A stretch of DNA of 64,000 nucleotides from Vicugna pacos (taxonomy: Eukaryota > Chordata > Mammalia > Artiodactyla > Camelidae). The notes below the pieces were generated by a model. The model searched no databases, was not told the DNA's origin, and saw only the letters and a program-made list of their open reading frames with translations. The DNA lies in the NCBI RefSeq assembly GCF_048564905.1, contig NC_133005.1:26033501-26097500 (forward strand), in the 5' to 3' direction. The translations under genes were made by a program, and so were the position numbers. Of this stretch, positions 33,181 to 44,900 are shown in pieces (positions within the stretch are counted from its first letter, which is position 1; each line of letters starts with the position of its first letter).

Positions 33181-36100
33181 GAGGGCCTTAGGGACGTCAG
33201 GGAGCAGAGAAGTGGGGGTTCACAGGGGAGTGAGGAATTGGGGGCGTTCTGTGGGGAAATGGAGGTTCCGTGAGGAGATAGGGGTTCCGTGGGGGAATGG
33301 GGTTCCCTTGGGAAGTTGAAGGGAGATAGAGGTTTTGTGAGGGAAGAGTTCTTGGTTCTTGGAGGAGATGGAAAGGGGGTTCCGGGAAGAGAGGGGGGTT
33401 CTCTGAAGAGAAGGAAGGTTCTGTGAGGAAAAGAGGGTTCCCTGGGACTTGGGGAGTTCCTTGGCGGCTTGGGGGTTCTGTGAGGAGAGTGCAAGTGTCT
33501 AAGAAGAGGAGAGTTTCTCAGGTGAAAAGACGGGTTCTGAGGGCCGAGGGGCCGCTTTGAGGGGAGAGGGCCAGAAGAACTTTCTTTGCCGCCTTTCACA
33601 CCAGTTCAGTGATTGCCTCCTGACACCTTTTACCCGTGGATTAGTCTCCCCTGCTGAGGGGCGGTAACCCGTCTAGTGCCCATCCGGAGGTCCCCTAATT
33701 AGTAATGGAGACCCAGATCTATTTTTAGTATTTCAGAAATCCCAATAGAAGATATAAGACTGAACAAGTCACTAAAATGTTGCCTCTTAAAAACGTTAGG
33801 ACTGGGATTGTAATAACTCAGATTCTGATAGATATTTCTATGTCTTTAAGAATGTGTGAGGAAAATTCCCCATCTTTGCTCCTAGATTGGGTAATCGGTC
33901 ACAACTGTACCTGCAACCCGATGCAGCCTGAGGTTTGGCAGTGGGACGAGTATGGGCCACTGAATCAAACCCAGAACAATTTAGATTTAGATCCTGGCTC
34001 TACCAGTCATTTACCGTGTGAGGCAGATTTAAAAACCTGTCTGAAATTCCTTTTCTTTATCTATAAGATAGGGGTAATAATCTTGCCTCACAGGTTGAAG
34101 GCTAAAATGAGTAATAAGTAAAGTGTGCATTATAGTGTCTGATGCACAGCAGGCATTCAATAAATGGCCGTTAGTTTGATAACAGAACAATGTGGATGAA
34201 ACAATTATTGAGTAATGCAAGATAGGATTGAATCAAGTGGAAGGGGGTTAAATGCTTCAGGCAGTGTCCAAGTTTAGTCCTCAGACCTCTTTTCACTTCT
34301 CCTCCCCCTCTGTATTTTCTCCTGTTATGAGTCCATCTTTTCCCAGCAATGAGCTATTTTATTTAATTGAGGTAACAGTATATTAGTTTCCTGTGTACAG
34401 CATTCTGTTTCTACTTCTGTATACACTGCAGCATGATCACCACCAAAAATTTAGTTTCCATCCATTACCATATGGTTGACTCCATTTACTCATTTCACCC
34501 ACCCTGTGTTGCCCCTCTGGTAACCACTAATCTGTTCTCTGTGTCTGCATGTGTTTTTTTGTTTAGTTTGGTTTGCTAATTTATTTCGTTTTGTTTGGTT
34601 TTTTAACATTCTACATCTGAATGATATCATATGGTTTTTGAAATGGCAAGATTTTATTTTTTATGATTAATATTCATATAGCCATATATGTATAAATCTA
34701 TACATATCACATCTTTATCATTCATCTATGGATGGACACTTAGGTTGCTACCATATGTTGCTTTTTATTGTACGTAATGCTACAATGAGCATAGGAATGC
34801 ATGTATCTTTTCAAAATAGTATTTCTGTTTTCTTCAGAAAAGTACTCAGAAGAGGAATTGCTGGATCATATAATAGTTCTATTCTTAATTCTTTGAGGAA
34901 TCACCATACTTTGAAGTGACTGCACCAATATACATTCCTACCAACAATGCATGAGAGTTCCCTCCTCTCCACATCCTCTCCAACTTGTTATTTATTGCCT
35001 TTTTGATAATAACCATTGAAACGGATGTGAGGTGATATCTTCCTATGGTTTTGATTTGCATTTCCCTAATAATTAGTGATATTGACATCTTTTCATGTGC
35101 CTGTTGGCCATCTGTATGTCTTTGAAAAAATGTCTATTTAGCACCTCTGTTAATTTATTTATTTATTTATTTATTTATTTTGCACCTCTGTTAATTTAAC
35201 TGGGTTGTTTATTTTTTGCTGTTGTATGAGTTCTTTATATATTTTGAATATTAACCCCTTATTCAATATATAATTTGCAAATATCTTCTCCCCAGGGATG
35301 AGCTATTACTATCACTATAATGCCTATATCTGGGATCTGACTTACGCTCTAGTCCCAAATTTCATAGGCCTGTAGACCATTTTATTCACACACTTTGATG
35401 TTATACCGTATTTAACATGACTGACTCAGATTTACCAATTTTCCTTCCCAAACCTGCTTTCCTCCCTAATTTTCTAATCCCTGTTAATGGCACTACCCAA
35501 AACCTTGTCTATCCATATATCTTATTTATTTATAGATTGCTTACTACTTACTAAGCACAAATTCTGTTTGATTTGCTGTAGAGACTGTTATCCCCATTTT
35601 ATGGAGAAGGAAACTGAAGCTTAGAGAGATTAATTAAATTGAGATTTGAACCAAGGTAGTCTTGATTGCAGAACCTATATTCCCAATAACTATATTGTTC
35701 TTCTTCCCTGATCTCATAGTTTGTCTTTCACCAAATTTTGTCAAATATTCTTTCAGAGTGTCTCTCAGATTATCTTTACTTCCATTCCCATAGACCCTTT
35801 TAATTCAAGGAAGCAACTTCCTAATTGGTTCTCTCCCCTAGTCTCCCTCATCTCCAATGTTCCTGGTAGATTTACCTAAAAACACTATTAGATTGATATT
35901 CTGGAAACATTGCTTTCATATGTCATTTCAAAAACTTTCAGTAGTTCCATATTTCCTACAGTTTCAAATTAAAACTCTGCCTTTCTTTCAAGGTTTCTGG
36001 ATAACTAGCCCACTCTAACTCTGGATCCCTCTCTCCCACTACTTTGTACCATATACCCCTCCCTCATTCTACACAGGTCATTCTTGTTGACATACTAGAT

Positions 36101-36838
36101 AAACAGAAGTCCCTATCTCTTCTCTTTGCCCATTTTCTTCTGTTCTCTCTATCTAGTCAAGTCCCACCAATTCCACAGAGCTTTTCCTGATTATCCCAGT
36201 CCATGTTCATCTTTTCTTCTTCTAAACTTCTTCAGTAGTCAGATTGTGTGCCAAAGAAACATCCAGAGTTCAACAGCTCCACCAGAAAAAAACAAAAACA
36301 AAAACTAAGTGATCATAAAACTCAGTTTTCTTCACTCCTGTTGATGAACATAAATGTGGTTTATAAACAGTTTTACATAATCTATATCTATTACTGTCAC
36401 TTAAAAATATTTCTCCAATGAAGACATACAAATGGCCAATAGGCATATGAAAAAATTGTCAGTATCGCTAATTATCAGAGAAATGCAAATCAAAACTACA
36501 GTGGGGTATCACCTCACACCAGTCAGAATGGCCATCATTAAAAAGTCCACAAATAACAAATGCTGGAGAGAATGTGGATAAAAGGGAACTCTCTTACAAT
36601 GTTGGTGGGAATGTAGTTTGGTGCAGCCATTATGGAAAACAATATGGAGATTCCTTAAAAAACTGAAAATAGGCTTACCTTATGATCCAGCAATCCCATT
36701 CCTGGGAATATATCTGGAGGAAACTCTAATTTGAAAAGATACACGCACCCCAGTGTTCATAGCAGCACTATTTACAATAGCTAAGATATAGAAGCAACCT
36801 AGATGTCCATCGACAGATTATTAGATACAGAAGATGTG

Positions 36839-36887
<49 letters not shown>

Positions 36888-39800
36888 TACTACTCAGCCA
36901 TAAAAAAATAAAATAATACCATTTGCAGCTACATGGATGGACTTGGAGATCATCATACTAAGTGAAATAAGCCAGAAAGAGAAAGAAAAATACCATATGA
37001 TATCACTTATATGTGGAATCTTTTAAAAAAGGACATAAATGAAATTATTTACAAAACAGAGATGGACTCACAGACATAGAAAACAAACTTGTGGTTACCA
37101 GGGATAAAGGGGGTGGGGAGGGATAAATTGGGAGTTTGGGATTTGCAGATACTAAGTACTATATATAAAATAGGTAAACTATTGTTTATAAGGTTCTAGT
37201 GTGGAGCACAGGGAACTATATTCAATACCTTGTAATAGCCTATAATGAAAAAGAATATGAAAAGGGAGATATATATATGTGTGTGTATAAATGAATCATA
37301 TGCTGTACACCAGAAATTAATACAACAGTGTACATTGACTGTACTTTAATAAAAACATTTTTTTGAGTATACACATGTATATACTCAATGTAGTTGTAAC
37401 AACACGTACTTTAGGGTCGGTCTGATTTTGTATTCTGATTTTTAGCTGTGTGATGCTTGGGAAAGTTTCCTATGTTTCCTGAGCTTCAATTTTCACATCT
37501 ATAAATTAGGATAATTAATGTATACTTCATAAGGCCGTATAAAGATTAAACGAGATTAGCCCAGTACTTGGACATTAATGGCATTTACTAAAATGCCAGT
37601 TCCCATTTGCTGTCTTTAATGCCCATTTAGTATTTTATTGTATCACTACTAGTATTACTAGTTTTAATCAGTTTTTTGATGGTTGGGCTTTTGGGTTGTT
37701 TCCAGTTTCACCATTATAAATAGTGTTAGTATAAACATCTCTTTATTAATGACTTATTTTCCTTTGGTATTATTTTCTTAGACTGTGTTCTCCAAAGTTA
37801 AGTTAGCAGATGAAAAAATATAAAAAATTTTATGGCTCTTGTCAGGCACTGACCTGCTGTTCAGTAAGATTGTGCCAGTTTTTTACAAGACTATCATCAT
37901 ATAAGAGTATCTGTTATCTAGGCCCACTTAGGCATTAGACTTCATTTTTTTTCTTTTTTTTTAGTCTTTTCTAGTTTTATAGGTATATAATGGTACCTTG
38001 GGGTTGATTTAATTTGAATTTATTTGATTCATTGCAAGTTGTACACCATATGATTTAGCTTTCAATTATATTCTGTCTTGTACATTCAAAAATATTTTAT
38101 GTATAGTCTTACCTCTCTAACCAGATTGTGTAAAATAAATCATGTAACCGTGAGAGCAAGTCACTTTACCTCTATAAATGTGGTTTTTTATCAGTAAAAT
38201 GAGGGGTTGATAACTTCAAAATTTCCTTCCATTGTTATGATTCTGTGTCTCTCTCCCCTCTAGCTCCTGATCCAGTACTGAGATTATCTTAGGTGTTCTA
38301 CAATCTAATGTTTAACCTATTGACTACCTTTTCTCCAGAGTAGCCAGGCAATATTTCAAGATTGTAAATCTGATCATGTCCCTCTCCTGATTAAAATCCT
38401 GCAATGGCTTTCCATTGCTCTTAGGGTTAATACCAAATTCCTTATGCCCAGAAGGATTGTGTGATCTGCCCAGTTTATACATCAACTCCTGCTAGTCTTT
38501 CTCTTATTCTCATTGCTTTAGACTGAGGGAGTTCCTCTTAACATATACCATTAGTTCTTTTCTGTCCCATAATAATGTCTTTCCTGGTGGAAGTGTGGAG
38601 AAAAACTTTCATCTTTCAGATTTTAGCAGAAATGTCTTCCTCAAGGCAGTTCAAATCTTGACTTAGTTAATGTATAACCTTGGGCAAATTACTTAACTTG
38701 ATTTTCAAATCAATAAAATAAGAATGAAAATAAAGCCTACCTCTTAGGGTTACAGTAGGAACTAAATGAGATGATACATTTAAAGAGCTTAAAGCAACAT
38801 CTGGCACAAAGCAAGCAACACTTGGGTAGGTAGTAATAGGAGAAAGAGATGCTCATTAAATAATTGCTGAGAGCGAATGAACAAATTAAGCCTTCCAATG
38901 TCATGGAAGACTCTGTAGGGAAAGAATTTCTTCCTTTCACTAATTAATTCATTTTAAAAGTTACTGATTGACTACAGTGTGCTAGGCATTGTGATAGGCA
39001 CTAGGTAACAACAGTTTGAATAGATGGTGAATAAAGGAGTGGCAATTTTGAGGAGTGTCTACTGAAAAAAAATGCACAACCTAAAAGTTGGGAAATTATG
39101 TTTTATTTGGCTGACTTCCTGAGGACTTCAAGCCCAGGAGGCTGTCTCTCAATAGCTCTGAATGACTGCTCTGAAGAGGTAAGGGAGGAGCCAGGATATA
39201 TAGGAGTTTTTGCAACAAAGACCAGGTAAATTGGAATATAAGATTACTGTTAATTAAAGAAAACCAGATATCTCAAGGAATTTAACGCTTTTCTATATAT
39301 GTGAAGATAACTGGAGTCTAGGCTCATTGAAATCATTCCTTTGATACGCCTTAGCTATCTAGGGCCAGTATCCTGTTCTTTCTGGGTGCACTGTTGTGGG
39401 TGACTGCAGTGGCTGAGAGCTGCAACATCCTTTGTTTACTGATATGACAGGCAACATTTTTCATTCACAGGAGGGAGGGAAAAAATTTGAGTCAAGATTC
39501 AGCTCATGGGAATAGAAGTTGGTTTAGGAGAGTGGTGAGTGTTAAGATTAGGTAGGTAGAGAAGGGACCCAGGTGGTAGGTCCTAGAGTACAGGGCAGAG
39601 AGCTTGTGACTTGGTCCTGTGCATAGATTGGTAAGCCATCTAAGATAAATATGTCTGAGAAGCTAAGGATGTCTGGGCTTCCTTTTCTGTTGCAGAATTC
39701 TGGGGAGACATTGCCAAGGAATTTTACTGGAAGACCTCATGTCCTGGTCCATTCCTCCAGTACAACTTTGATGTGACTAAAGGGAAAATCTTTATTGAGT

Positions 39801-39891
39801 GGATGAAAGGAGCAACTACCAACATCTGCTACAACGTGCTGGATCGAATTGTCCATGAGAAAAAACTTGGTGATAAAGTTGCTTTTTACTG
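32981..39891 (+). CDS. ACSS2: ACSS2, acetyl-CoA synthetase (AMP-forming), 5' part only
   Basis: Two coding exons, 32981-33164 and 39696-39891, encode about the first 126 of about 701 residues of the nucleo-cytosolic acetyl-CoA synthetase. The family joins acetate and CoA using ATP, through acetyl-AMP, to feed lipid synthesis and histone acetylation. Exon 1 reads [17 protein letters not shown] to [20 protein letters not shown]. Exon 2 reads [20 protein letters not shown] to LGDKVAFYW, the N-terminal ACAS_N-type region. Phases match across intron 1 (G/AA) and leave TG/ at the exon 2 donor for the Trp codon. The nucleotide-binding and catalytic domains are encoded beyond the window. The start codon is the one used in human ACSS2 (MGLPEE). 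Confidence 0.95.
33165..33205. other. ACSS2 intron 1 start
   Basis: Short GC-rich stretch directly after the exon 1 donor, leading into the minisatellite. Confidence 0.5.
33206..33545 (+). repeat. Degenerate ~19-20-bp G-rich minisatellite in ACSS2 intron 1
   Basis: About 13 diverged units share the pattern GGTTCYGTGAGGAGATGGG. Examples are ggttccgtgaggagatagg, ggttccgtgggggaatgg, ggttctgtgaggaaaagag and gttctgtgaggagagtg. Some units carry extra bases, so the array is irregular. It begins about 40 bases after the exon 1 donor. Confidence 0.7.
33546..34359 (+). repeat. ACSS2 intron 1: MIR and unique sequence
   Basis: A diverged MIR (+) lies at about 33955-34175 (tagatcctggctctaccagt, tgatgcacagcaggcattca). 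The rest shows nothing definite. Confidence 0.6.
34360..35298 (-). mobile_element. Old L1 (L1MA-type), antisense
   Basis: This antisense L1 3' half contains tctggtaaccactaatctgt, tttgatttgcatttccctaa and atataatttgcaaatatctt in the expected order. A TTTA repeat lies inside it at 35150-35181. Confidence 0.8.
35141..35198 (+). repeat. TTTA microsatellite between 17-bp direct repeats
   Basis: GCACCTCTGTTAATTTA occurs at 35141-35157 and again at 35182-35198, with a (TTTA)n run between. In other L1 copies this block is present once, so the second copy arose here. Confidence 0.8.
35299..36390. repeat. ACSS2 intron 1: MIR and L2 copies
   Basis: An antisense MIR lies at about 35540-35700 (tatggagaaggaaactgaag). 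A plus-strand L2 lies at about 35880-36220 (ttccacagagcttttcctga). The remaining sequence shows no gene. Confidence 0.55.
36395..37365 (+). mobile_element. Young artiodactyl-type L1 3' end
   Basis: Plus-oriented and 5'-truncated. It runs from ORF2 blocks (gaagacatacaaatggccaa, tatgatccagcaatcccatt) through aaactatattcaataccttg to a terminal ctttaataaaaacattttt. A (CA)n run of about 43 bases interrupts it at 36840-36882. Confidence 0.87.
36840..36882 (+). repeat. (CA)n microsatellite
   Basis: About 21 uninterrupted CA units inside the L1, just before the conserved ORF2 segment tactcagccataaaaaa. Confidence 0.95.
37366..39059. repeat. ACSS2 intron 1: mixed old repeats
   Basis: MIR (+) at 37405-37605; an antisense old L1/HAL1-like piece at about 37630-37870 (ttgggttgtttccagtttca); MIR-like sequence at 38110-38230; L2 (+) at about 38345-38545 (cctgcaatggctttccattg); MIR (+) at 38640-38830; and a short antisense L2 scrap at 38940-39040. 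Confidence 0.5.
39060..39485. repeat. Unclassified interspersed repeat, possibly LTR-like fossil
   Basis: The stretch contains blocks I recall from cetartiodactyl genomes (gactgctctgaagaggtaag, gagccaggatatataggagt, caacatcctttgtttactga). The length of about 425 bases would suit a solitary LTR, but I cannot confirm its class or age. Confidence 0.35.
39696..39891 (+). CDS. ACSS2: ACSS2 exon 2
   Basis: The acceptor is ctgttgcag/AATTC and the donor is ACTG/gtaaaa. 196 bases encode residues 62-126, [20 protein letters not shown] then [20 protein letters not shown] and [20 protein letters not shown]. Confidence 0.95.
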
Positions 39892-41580
39892 GTAAAAATA
39901 TCTATTTTATAGCCTGTGGCAGATAAAAAGTCACCCCTCACATTAATGTAGTGTTTCATAGTTCACAAAGTACCTTAAAAATCCAAGGATTCACTTGATG
40001 CTTACCACAACCCAGAAGAATAAGCAAAGTATTGTTAACTTAATGTTTCAAGTAAGGAAAAAGACCTCAAGGAAGTTAATATGACTTCCTTAAAATTACA
40101 TAACTAGTATGTGACAGAAGTGACATTCAAAGCCAACTGTCCTGACTTCTAGTCTAGTGTTCTCAACTTTATTTGGAGAGGAGCAAGGTGAGAGGGTAAA
40201 TGGAAACAAACAGGACTGAGTAGCTTTCTTTCTCATTCTTGCTTTGAGAGAAAAATGGATATTGGGTTTTTCATTATCACCACCACTATTATCATTATCA
40301 TTGACTGAGCTATATGCGAGATACTGTGCTCAAGTGCTTAACAAATACTTCATTTGATAGTCACAGCAACTAAGAATACGTTATTTATTTTCCTCATTTT
40401 ACATATGTGAAAACTGAAATTCTGAAATGTAAATAAATGACTTATTTGAAGTCATACCACTAGTAAGAAGCAGGGCTGAGATTCAAATCCATGTAGTACA
40501 CTTCCAGAGTTTATACTCTTAGCCATAACACTATACTATCCTTCTAATTTCTTATATTAGCATCTCAACAGCTTTGCAAAATAGGTATTCTGGGCTCCAT
40601 TTTATAGGTGAAGAAATGAAACACCCATCTGTGCTTCATAGTGAATAAGGTCACAGGGGGAGTACAGTCTGGATTCAAACCGAAGTCTGTCTGACTCCTT
40701 GCTTTTAACACTAGGCCATGCTACCTCCCCATTGGGAACTGTCTAAGACCCCTTCCTCTTAGCATTACAGCTTATAGGAGATATTACTAAGCTGAACCTA
40801 AAATAGGACCTTGAAGTTCCAGTTATTGAGGTGCTGATTCTGCCACCAACCATGAGCACTTTAAGAACTGATCTATTTCTTTTAAAGCGAGCCAATAGGA
40901 GTAGTTTGGATCTTTCATGGAAGAGTTACATTGGTACTTAGCAAGAATCTGCCCAGTTTGTGTCACGTATTGTGAAAAGCACTAACCTGAGATATATGAA
41001 ATTCAGGTCCTCATTCCAACTCTGCCATTCACTTGCTGTGTAACCATAGGCAAGACATTTAATTCTCTGAGAGTCAGTTTCCTCATCCATAAAATGGGGA
41101 CAATAATTCCACCCTTGTCTTTCTTATTAGATTGTTATGAGAATCGAGATGATGTTGTAAAAGCATTTATTTGTTTATTGGAAAACTGTACAAATATGAT
41201 TCGTCTATTATCACATTACCATTGCATGATTTGGAGTCACTTTGCCCCTGAAAATCTCTGTCTATGAAAGGAGACCTTCTTTAGCTCTTGCCCTGAGGCT
41301 CTATGCTTGAACTCCAGCTGACACTTGAGCCTACCTCCTAGGTTCCTTAGGGATCAGAAGACCTTTAAAGGTCTGCAGAGGACCTTTTGTCTAAATTTGT
41401 TCCCTGGTTTGAAATAATTTGGATGCATGATGAAAGAATGAAAAAACACAGGCCAGAGTTGTTCAGTCACTGGAGATTGTTCCAGAATCCTGAAGCCCTT
41501 CTTTCTAGTTCCCCTACCATCCATACCTGAACAGAGCCTGTCCCTTCCACATTTGTAAAATGAAGGAGAGTAGATTAGAT
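39892..41580. repeat. ACSS2 intron 2: MIR copies
   Basis: Antisense MIR-like stretches lie at 39935-40160, 40275-40540 (gcagggctgagattcaaatc) and 40550-40730. A MIR (+) lies at 40975-41165 (ccataaaatggggacaataa). 41170-41570 looks unique. Confidence 0.5.
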
Positions 41581-41871
41581 CAGTGTTTTCCAAAGAATGT
41601 TCTGGGAACCACTAATTACTAGAGATGTTAGCAGGAGCTTCGTAATTCATGAAACAAATGAGTCTGAGGAATAATACATAATACATTACCTCTGTGAGAT
41701 AACCAATATATATTATATATAGTAAATTCCAAGAAGTCCTTACAGTAAAAACACCTGGTTAATTTTAACATGGGATTTCCAAAGTTTATTTGAGCCCCAA
41801 ACACTTTTTGCAGCATGTTATTAACATCACAAGAAGCAGTATTCCATGGAACACCAATTTGGGAAGCACTA
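41581..41871. mobile_element. hAT-type MITE with 8-bp target-site duplication
   Basis: A 291-base element has imperfect inverted termini: cagtgttttccaaagaatgt at the left and acaccaatttgggaagcact at the right. It is flanked by GATTAGAT (41573-41580) and GATTATAT (41872-41879), a 7/8 match of the length hAT elements make. No coding capacity is seen. Confidence 0.7.
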
Positions 41872-41879
41872 GATTATAT

Positions 41880-43022
41880 CATCTCTACATTTACTTCCAG
41901 TGCAAAATTCTGTAACTCTATAACAAGACATTTTCACTCCATTTTTAACATTGGTCACTTAACCAACAAGAATTTTTTAAGATATTGGTTACTTAGTCCT
42001 ATGTTAGGTGTTATGGCACAGAAGTAAGAAGACTGGGAGACAAGTACCACATGGGCCATTATTATTCAGTTCTCTTAAGTTTACATTAACGCAAAAGCAA
42101 GCTACAAATAAATCACATTTTTTTATAAGAGTAAAGTGCAAATATGCCAGATATTTGGTGATTTCTCTTTTTTACCTCCATGTTTTAAAATGATATGCTT
42201 ATGCTACTGTGTTTTTAAAAGTATTGACTTCCTTTTATGATAGATGAGAATTCAGTTCTTATATATTTCTCCAACTTATTTCCCGTCTCAGTATAATTGT
42301 AGCTCTGTTTAATAGTTAATTTAAAATCAATGTTTATATAAGAGTTATATATCATGATTGCATTTCCTTTTATGTACAGATTTTTCTTTTCTCTGAAGTT
42401 AATAATTTCCTGCCATTTTTCTTGTACTATTTGTCTTTATCGTATACTCAATATTTTTCAGACTCTCTGTCATATAACTTATTCTATGAAGCCCTCCTTT
42501 TCCTCTTTGTTCTTTGTCTTGGAGCCTACCTTCTTCCTGCTCTAATTTTTATTAATGTTTTAAAAAATGACATCTTTTCAGTGATTTGCTTCAGTTGGTA
42601 TACTTCTTATGGAGCCATAACATGACTTTCTTTTTAAGCTAGACATTTAGATAGCTATAGTGGCATTAGCAAACCACATTTGTAGCTCATTTCTTGTTTT
42701 AGGGCATGTCTTATACACATACTGAAATAATCTACAAAGGAAATAGTACTCTTAGGAAAGTACTCCCATTAGCTAAAATAGAATAATATTAAGGAAAAAT
42801 TTGGCCTTTTACTTTTGGCTTGACACATTGTAAATATTCATGGAATAATAGTATTTTTAGAACTTGAAGTGACTGTTTATAGAGTCCATCTAGGCCAACT
42901 CTCTACAGACATGTAGATTAAGGGTCAGAGAAGCTAAGTGATTTGCTGAAAGGTAATAAACCTGCTTGGAGACAGATCTGAGACTAATCTCCAGACATCC
43001 TCACCTCTAGCCATCTACTCTT
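41880..43022. other. ACSS2 intron 2, AT-rich
   Basis: No gene or well-defined repeat is seen, except an antisense MIR-like piece at about 42870-43000. The small open frames here have no recognisable product. Confidence 0.4.
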
Positions 43023-43266
43023 TTTACCATATGATACTATAGTGGACACTTGAACAACTTGGGGGTTACAAGTGCAAACCCTTGCACAGTCCAATCTGCA
43101 TAAAATTAATAGTTGGCCCTCTGGTAACCTCTGTATCTGAGGTACCGCATCCGCAGATTCAGCCAACAGTGAATTGTGTAGTACTGTAGTGTTTATGATT
43201 GAAAAAAATCTGCATATGAGTGGATTCTGCAGTTCAACCCTGTGTTGTTCAAAGGTCAGCTATACT
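43023..43266 (-). mobile_element. Tigger-type MITE, copy 1
   Basis: The termini are inverted: gacacttgaacaacttgg at the left and gttgttcaaaggtcagct at the right. The interior includes ccgcatccgcagattcagcc and gtagtactgtag. It matches the 45926-46135 element in the opposite orientation. Confidence 0.75.
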
Positions 43267-43269
43267 TCA

Positions 43270-43867
43270 TTATTCTAGTTATGCAGTACTTGGCTGTAAC
43301 AAGTGAAAAGAGAAATTAGCTGTGTTAGTTAAATTAATTAAAATTAACTTTAAATTAATTTGCCTTAAAGCATAAAATAAATGTATTATCATTATAAATG
43401 GCTCAGACCCTGGTCTCATGGAGTTTATATTCTGTTTGGGAAGACCAAATAGGCCTACATGAAACAGTGTGAAAGCAATTATAGGCCAAATTGCACAGAG
43501 CCACTTACACAGATAGTTCATAGAAGGGAGAAAGCATTGTAGGGAGGCAGTATAAGTAAAAATTAGGATAATGGGTTTTGGTGTCAAACTAACCTAATTT
43601 GAGTCTTGTTTCTCTTGCTATCTAGCTTTATGATTTTGTACAAGTTACTTAACCTCATTAAGCCTCAGTTTTCTCAACTGTAAAATGTGGATAAAAATAG
43701 CTTTTATCTCATGGAGTTGTCAATTAAACAGGATTGAAAAGGATAACAAATCCATGTGTCCAATTCCTGGCACATTGAAGGCATTCAGTAAATGTCGGCC
43801 GCCACTATTATTGTTTTGGGATGGTGAGATGACTAAGTCTGTCTAGAGTAAAGGGTTTATTCAGGGA
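43270..43867 (+). repeat. MIR and L2-like fragment
   Basis: MIR (+) at 43565-43810 (agcctcagttttctcaactg, ggcacattgaaggcattcag). An antisense L2-like piece lies at about 43400-43520. Confidence 0.55.
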
Positions 43868-44900
43868 ACAATTTATTCATTCAGTACTTAGTAAGAACTT
43901 ACTATGTACTAGGCAGTATTCTGAACAAACTCCCTGCCCTCATGGAGGTTATACTCCAGCTTAAGGAGATAGACAATAAACAAACAAACCAATAAATATA
44001 TGACAGGTAGTGATAAGCTATAGAAAAATACCAAGCAGTGCAAGGAAAAGAAAATGACAACAGAGTGGGGCTTGATAAGGGAAGCACTCTCTGATAACGG
44101 TGACATTTGAGCAGAAACATGACGGAAATGGATTGTGCCATGCACATAGTTGGGTTGGGAAACAGAAATATTCCAAGTACATGGAAGAGCAAGTGCAAAG
44201 GCCCTAAGGTGAGAGTATTCTGCTACCTGGTGTGTTTGAATATGAGCTAGGAAGTTAGTGTAGTTGAAGTAGTTTGAGCTAGAAAAACAGAGAATAGTAG
44301 AGCTTGAGGTCAGTGGTACACCAGGTTATGTAGAACCTTGAAAGATTTTTGGGTTTTCATCCATAGTGAAATGGGAAACCACTGGACAGTCTTGAACATA
44401 GAAGTAAGAATGATTTGACTTACATTTAGAATCTGCCTTTGTGTTGAGAAGAGACTGTAGAAGGGCAAGGGTAGAAGCATGGTGACCAATTATGAGACTA
44501 CTAAAGAAATCCAGGTGAATAATGCTGGTGATTTAGACTTCAGTAGTACCTTGAAGGTGGTTAGAAGAGGTCAAAATCTGTATCTATTTTGAGTGAAGAG
44601 CCAATGGAGTTTGGTGACTTGGATTGGGTATGGGGAGTGAGAGGAGTCAAGGTTGTCTTTAACAGTGGATGAGGTCCAAGAATGAGAGATCTTGACTATT
44701 TTTGGAGACCTATGAAAATATTTTATGCAGAAGGATGATGTGGTCACAGCTGGGCTTAAGAAGATTAATCTGGATTCATATGGAAGTGGGACTGTAAAGC
44801 CAGAGAGCTGGCAGTTTGTTACTTGGGGTAGAGATGCTTGAATTGGGATATTGATGATGGGAATGGAGTGGAACAATGAAATCTTAGACTAATTTAGAGG
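43868..44900 (-). mobile_element. Long antisense L2
   Basis: A roughly 1-kb L2 reads 3' to 5' along the plus strand. It runs from the 3' end (attcattcagtacttagtaa, tccctgccctcatggaggtt) through gcaagtgcaaaggccctaag and agaaatccaggtgaataatg to the more 5' segment near 44880. It is old and non-functional. Confidence 0.8.

Noticed and set aside
33090-33599. 169-codon minus-strand frame rich in Pro and Ser
   Set aside because: It is the complement of exon 1 and the G-rich minisatellite; the apparent repeats in the protein simply mirror the DNA repeat.
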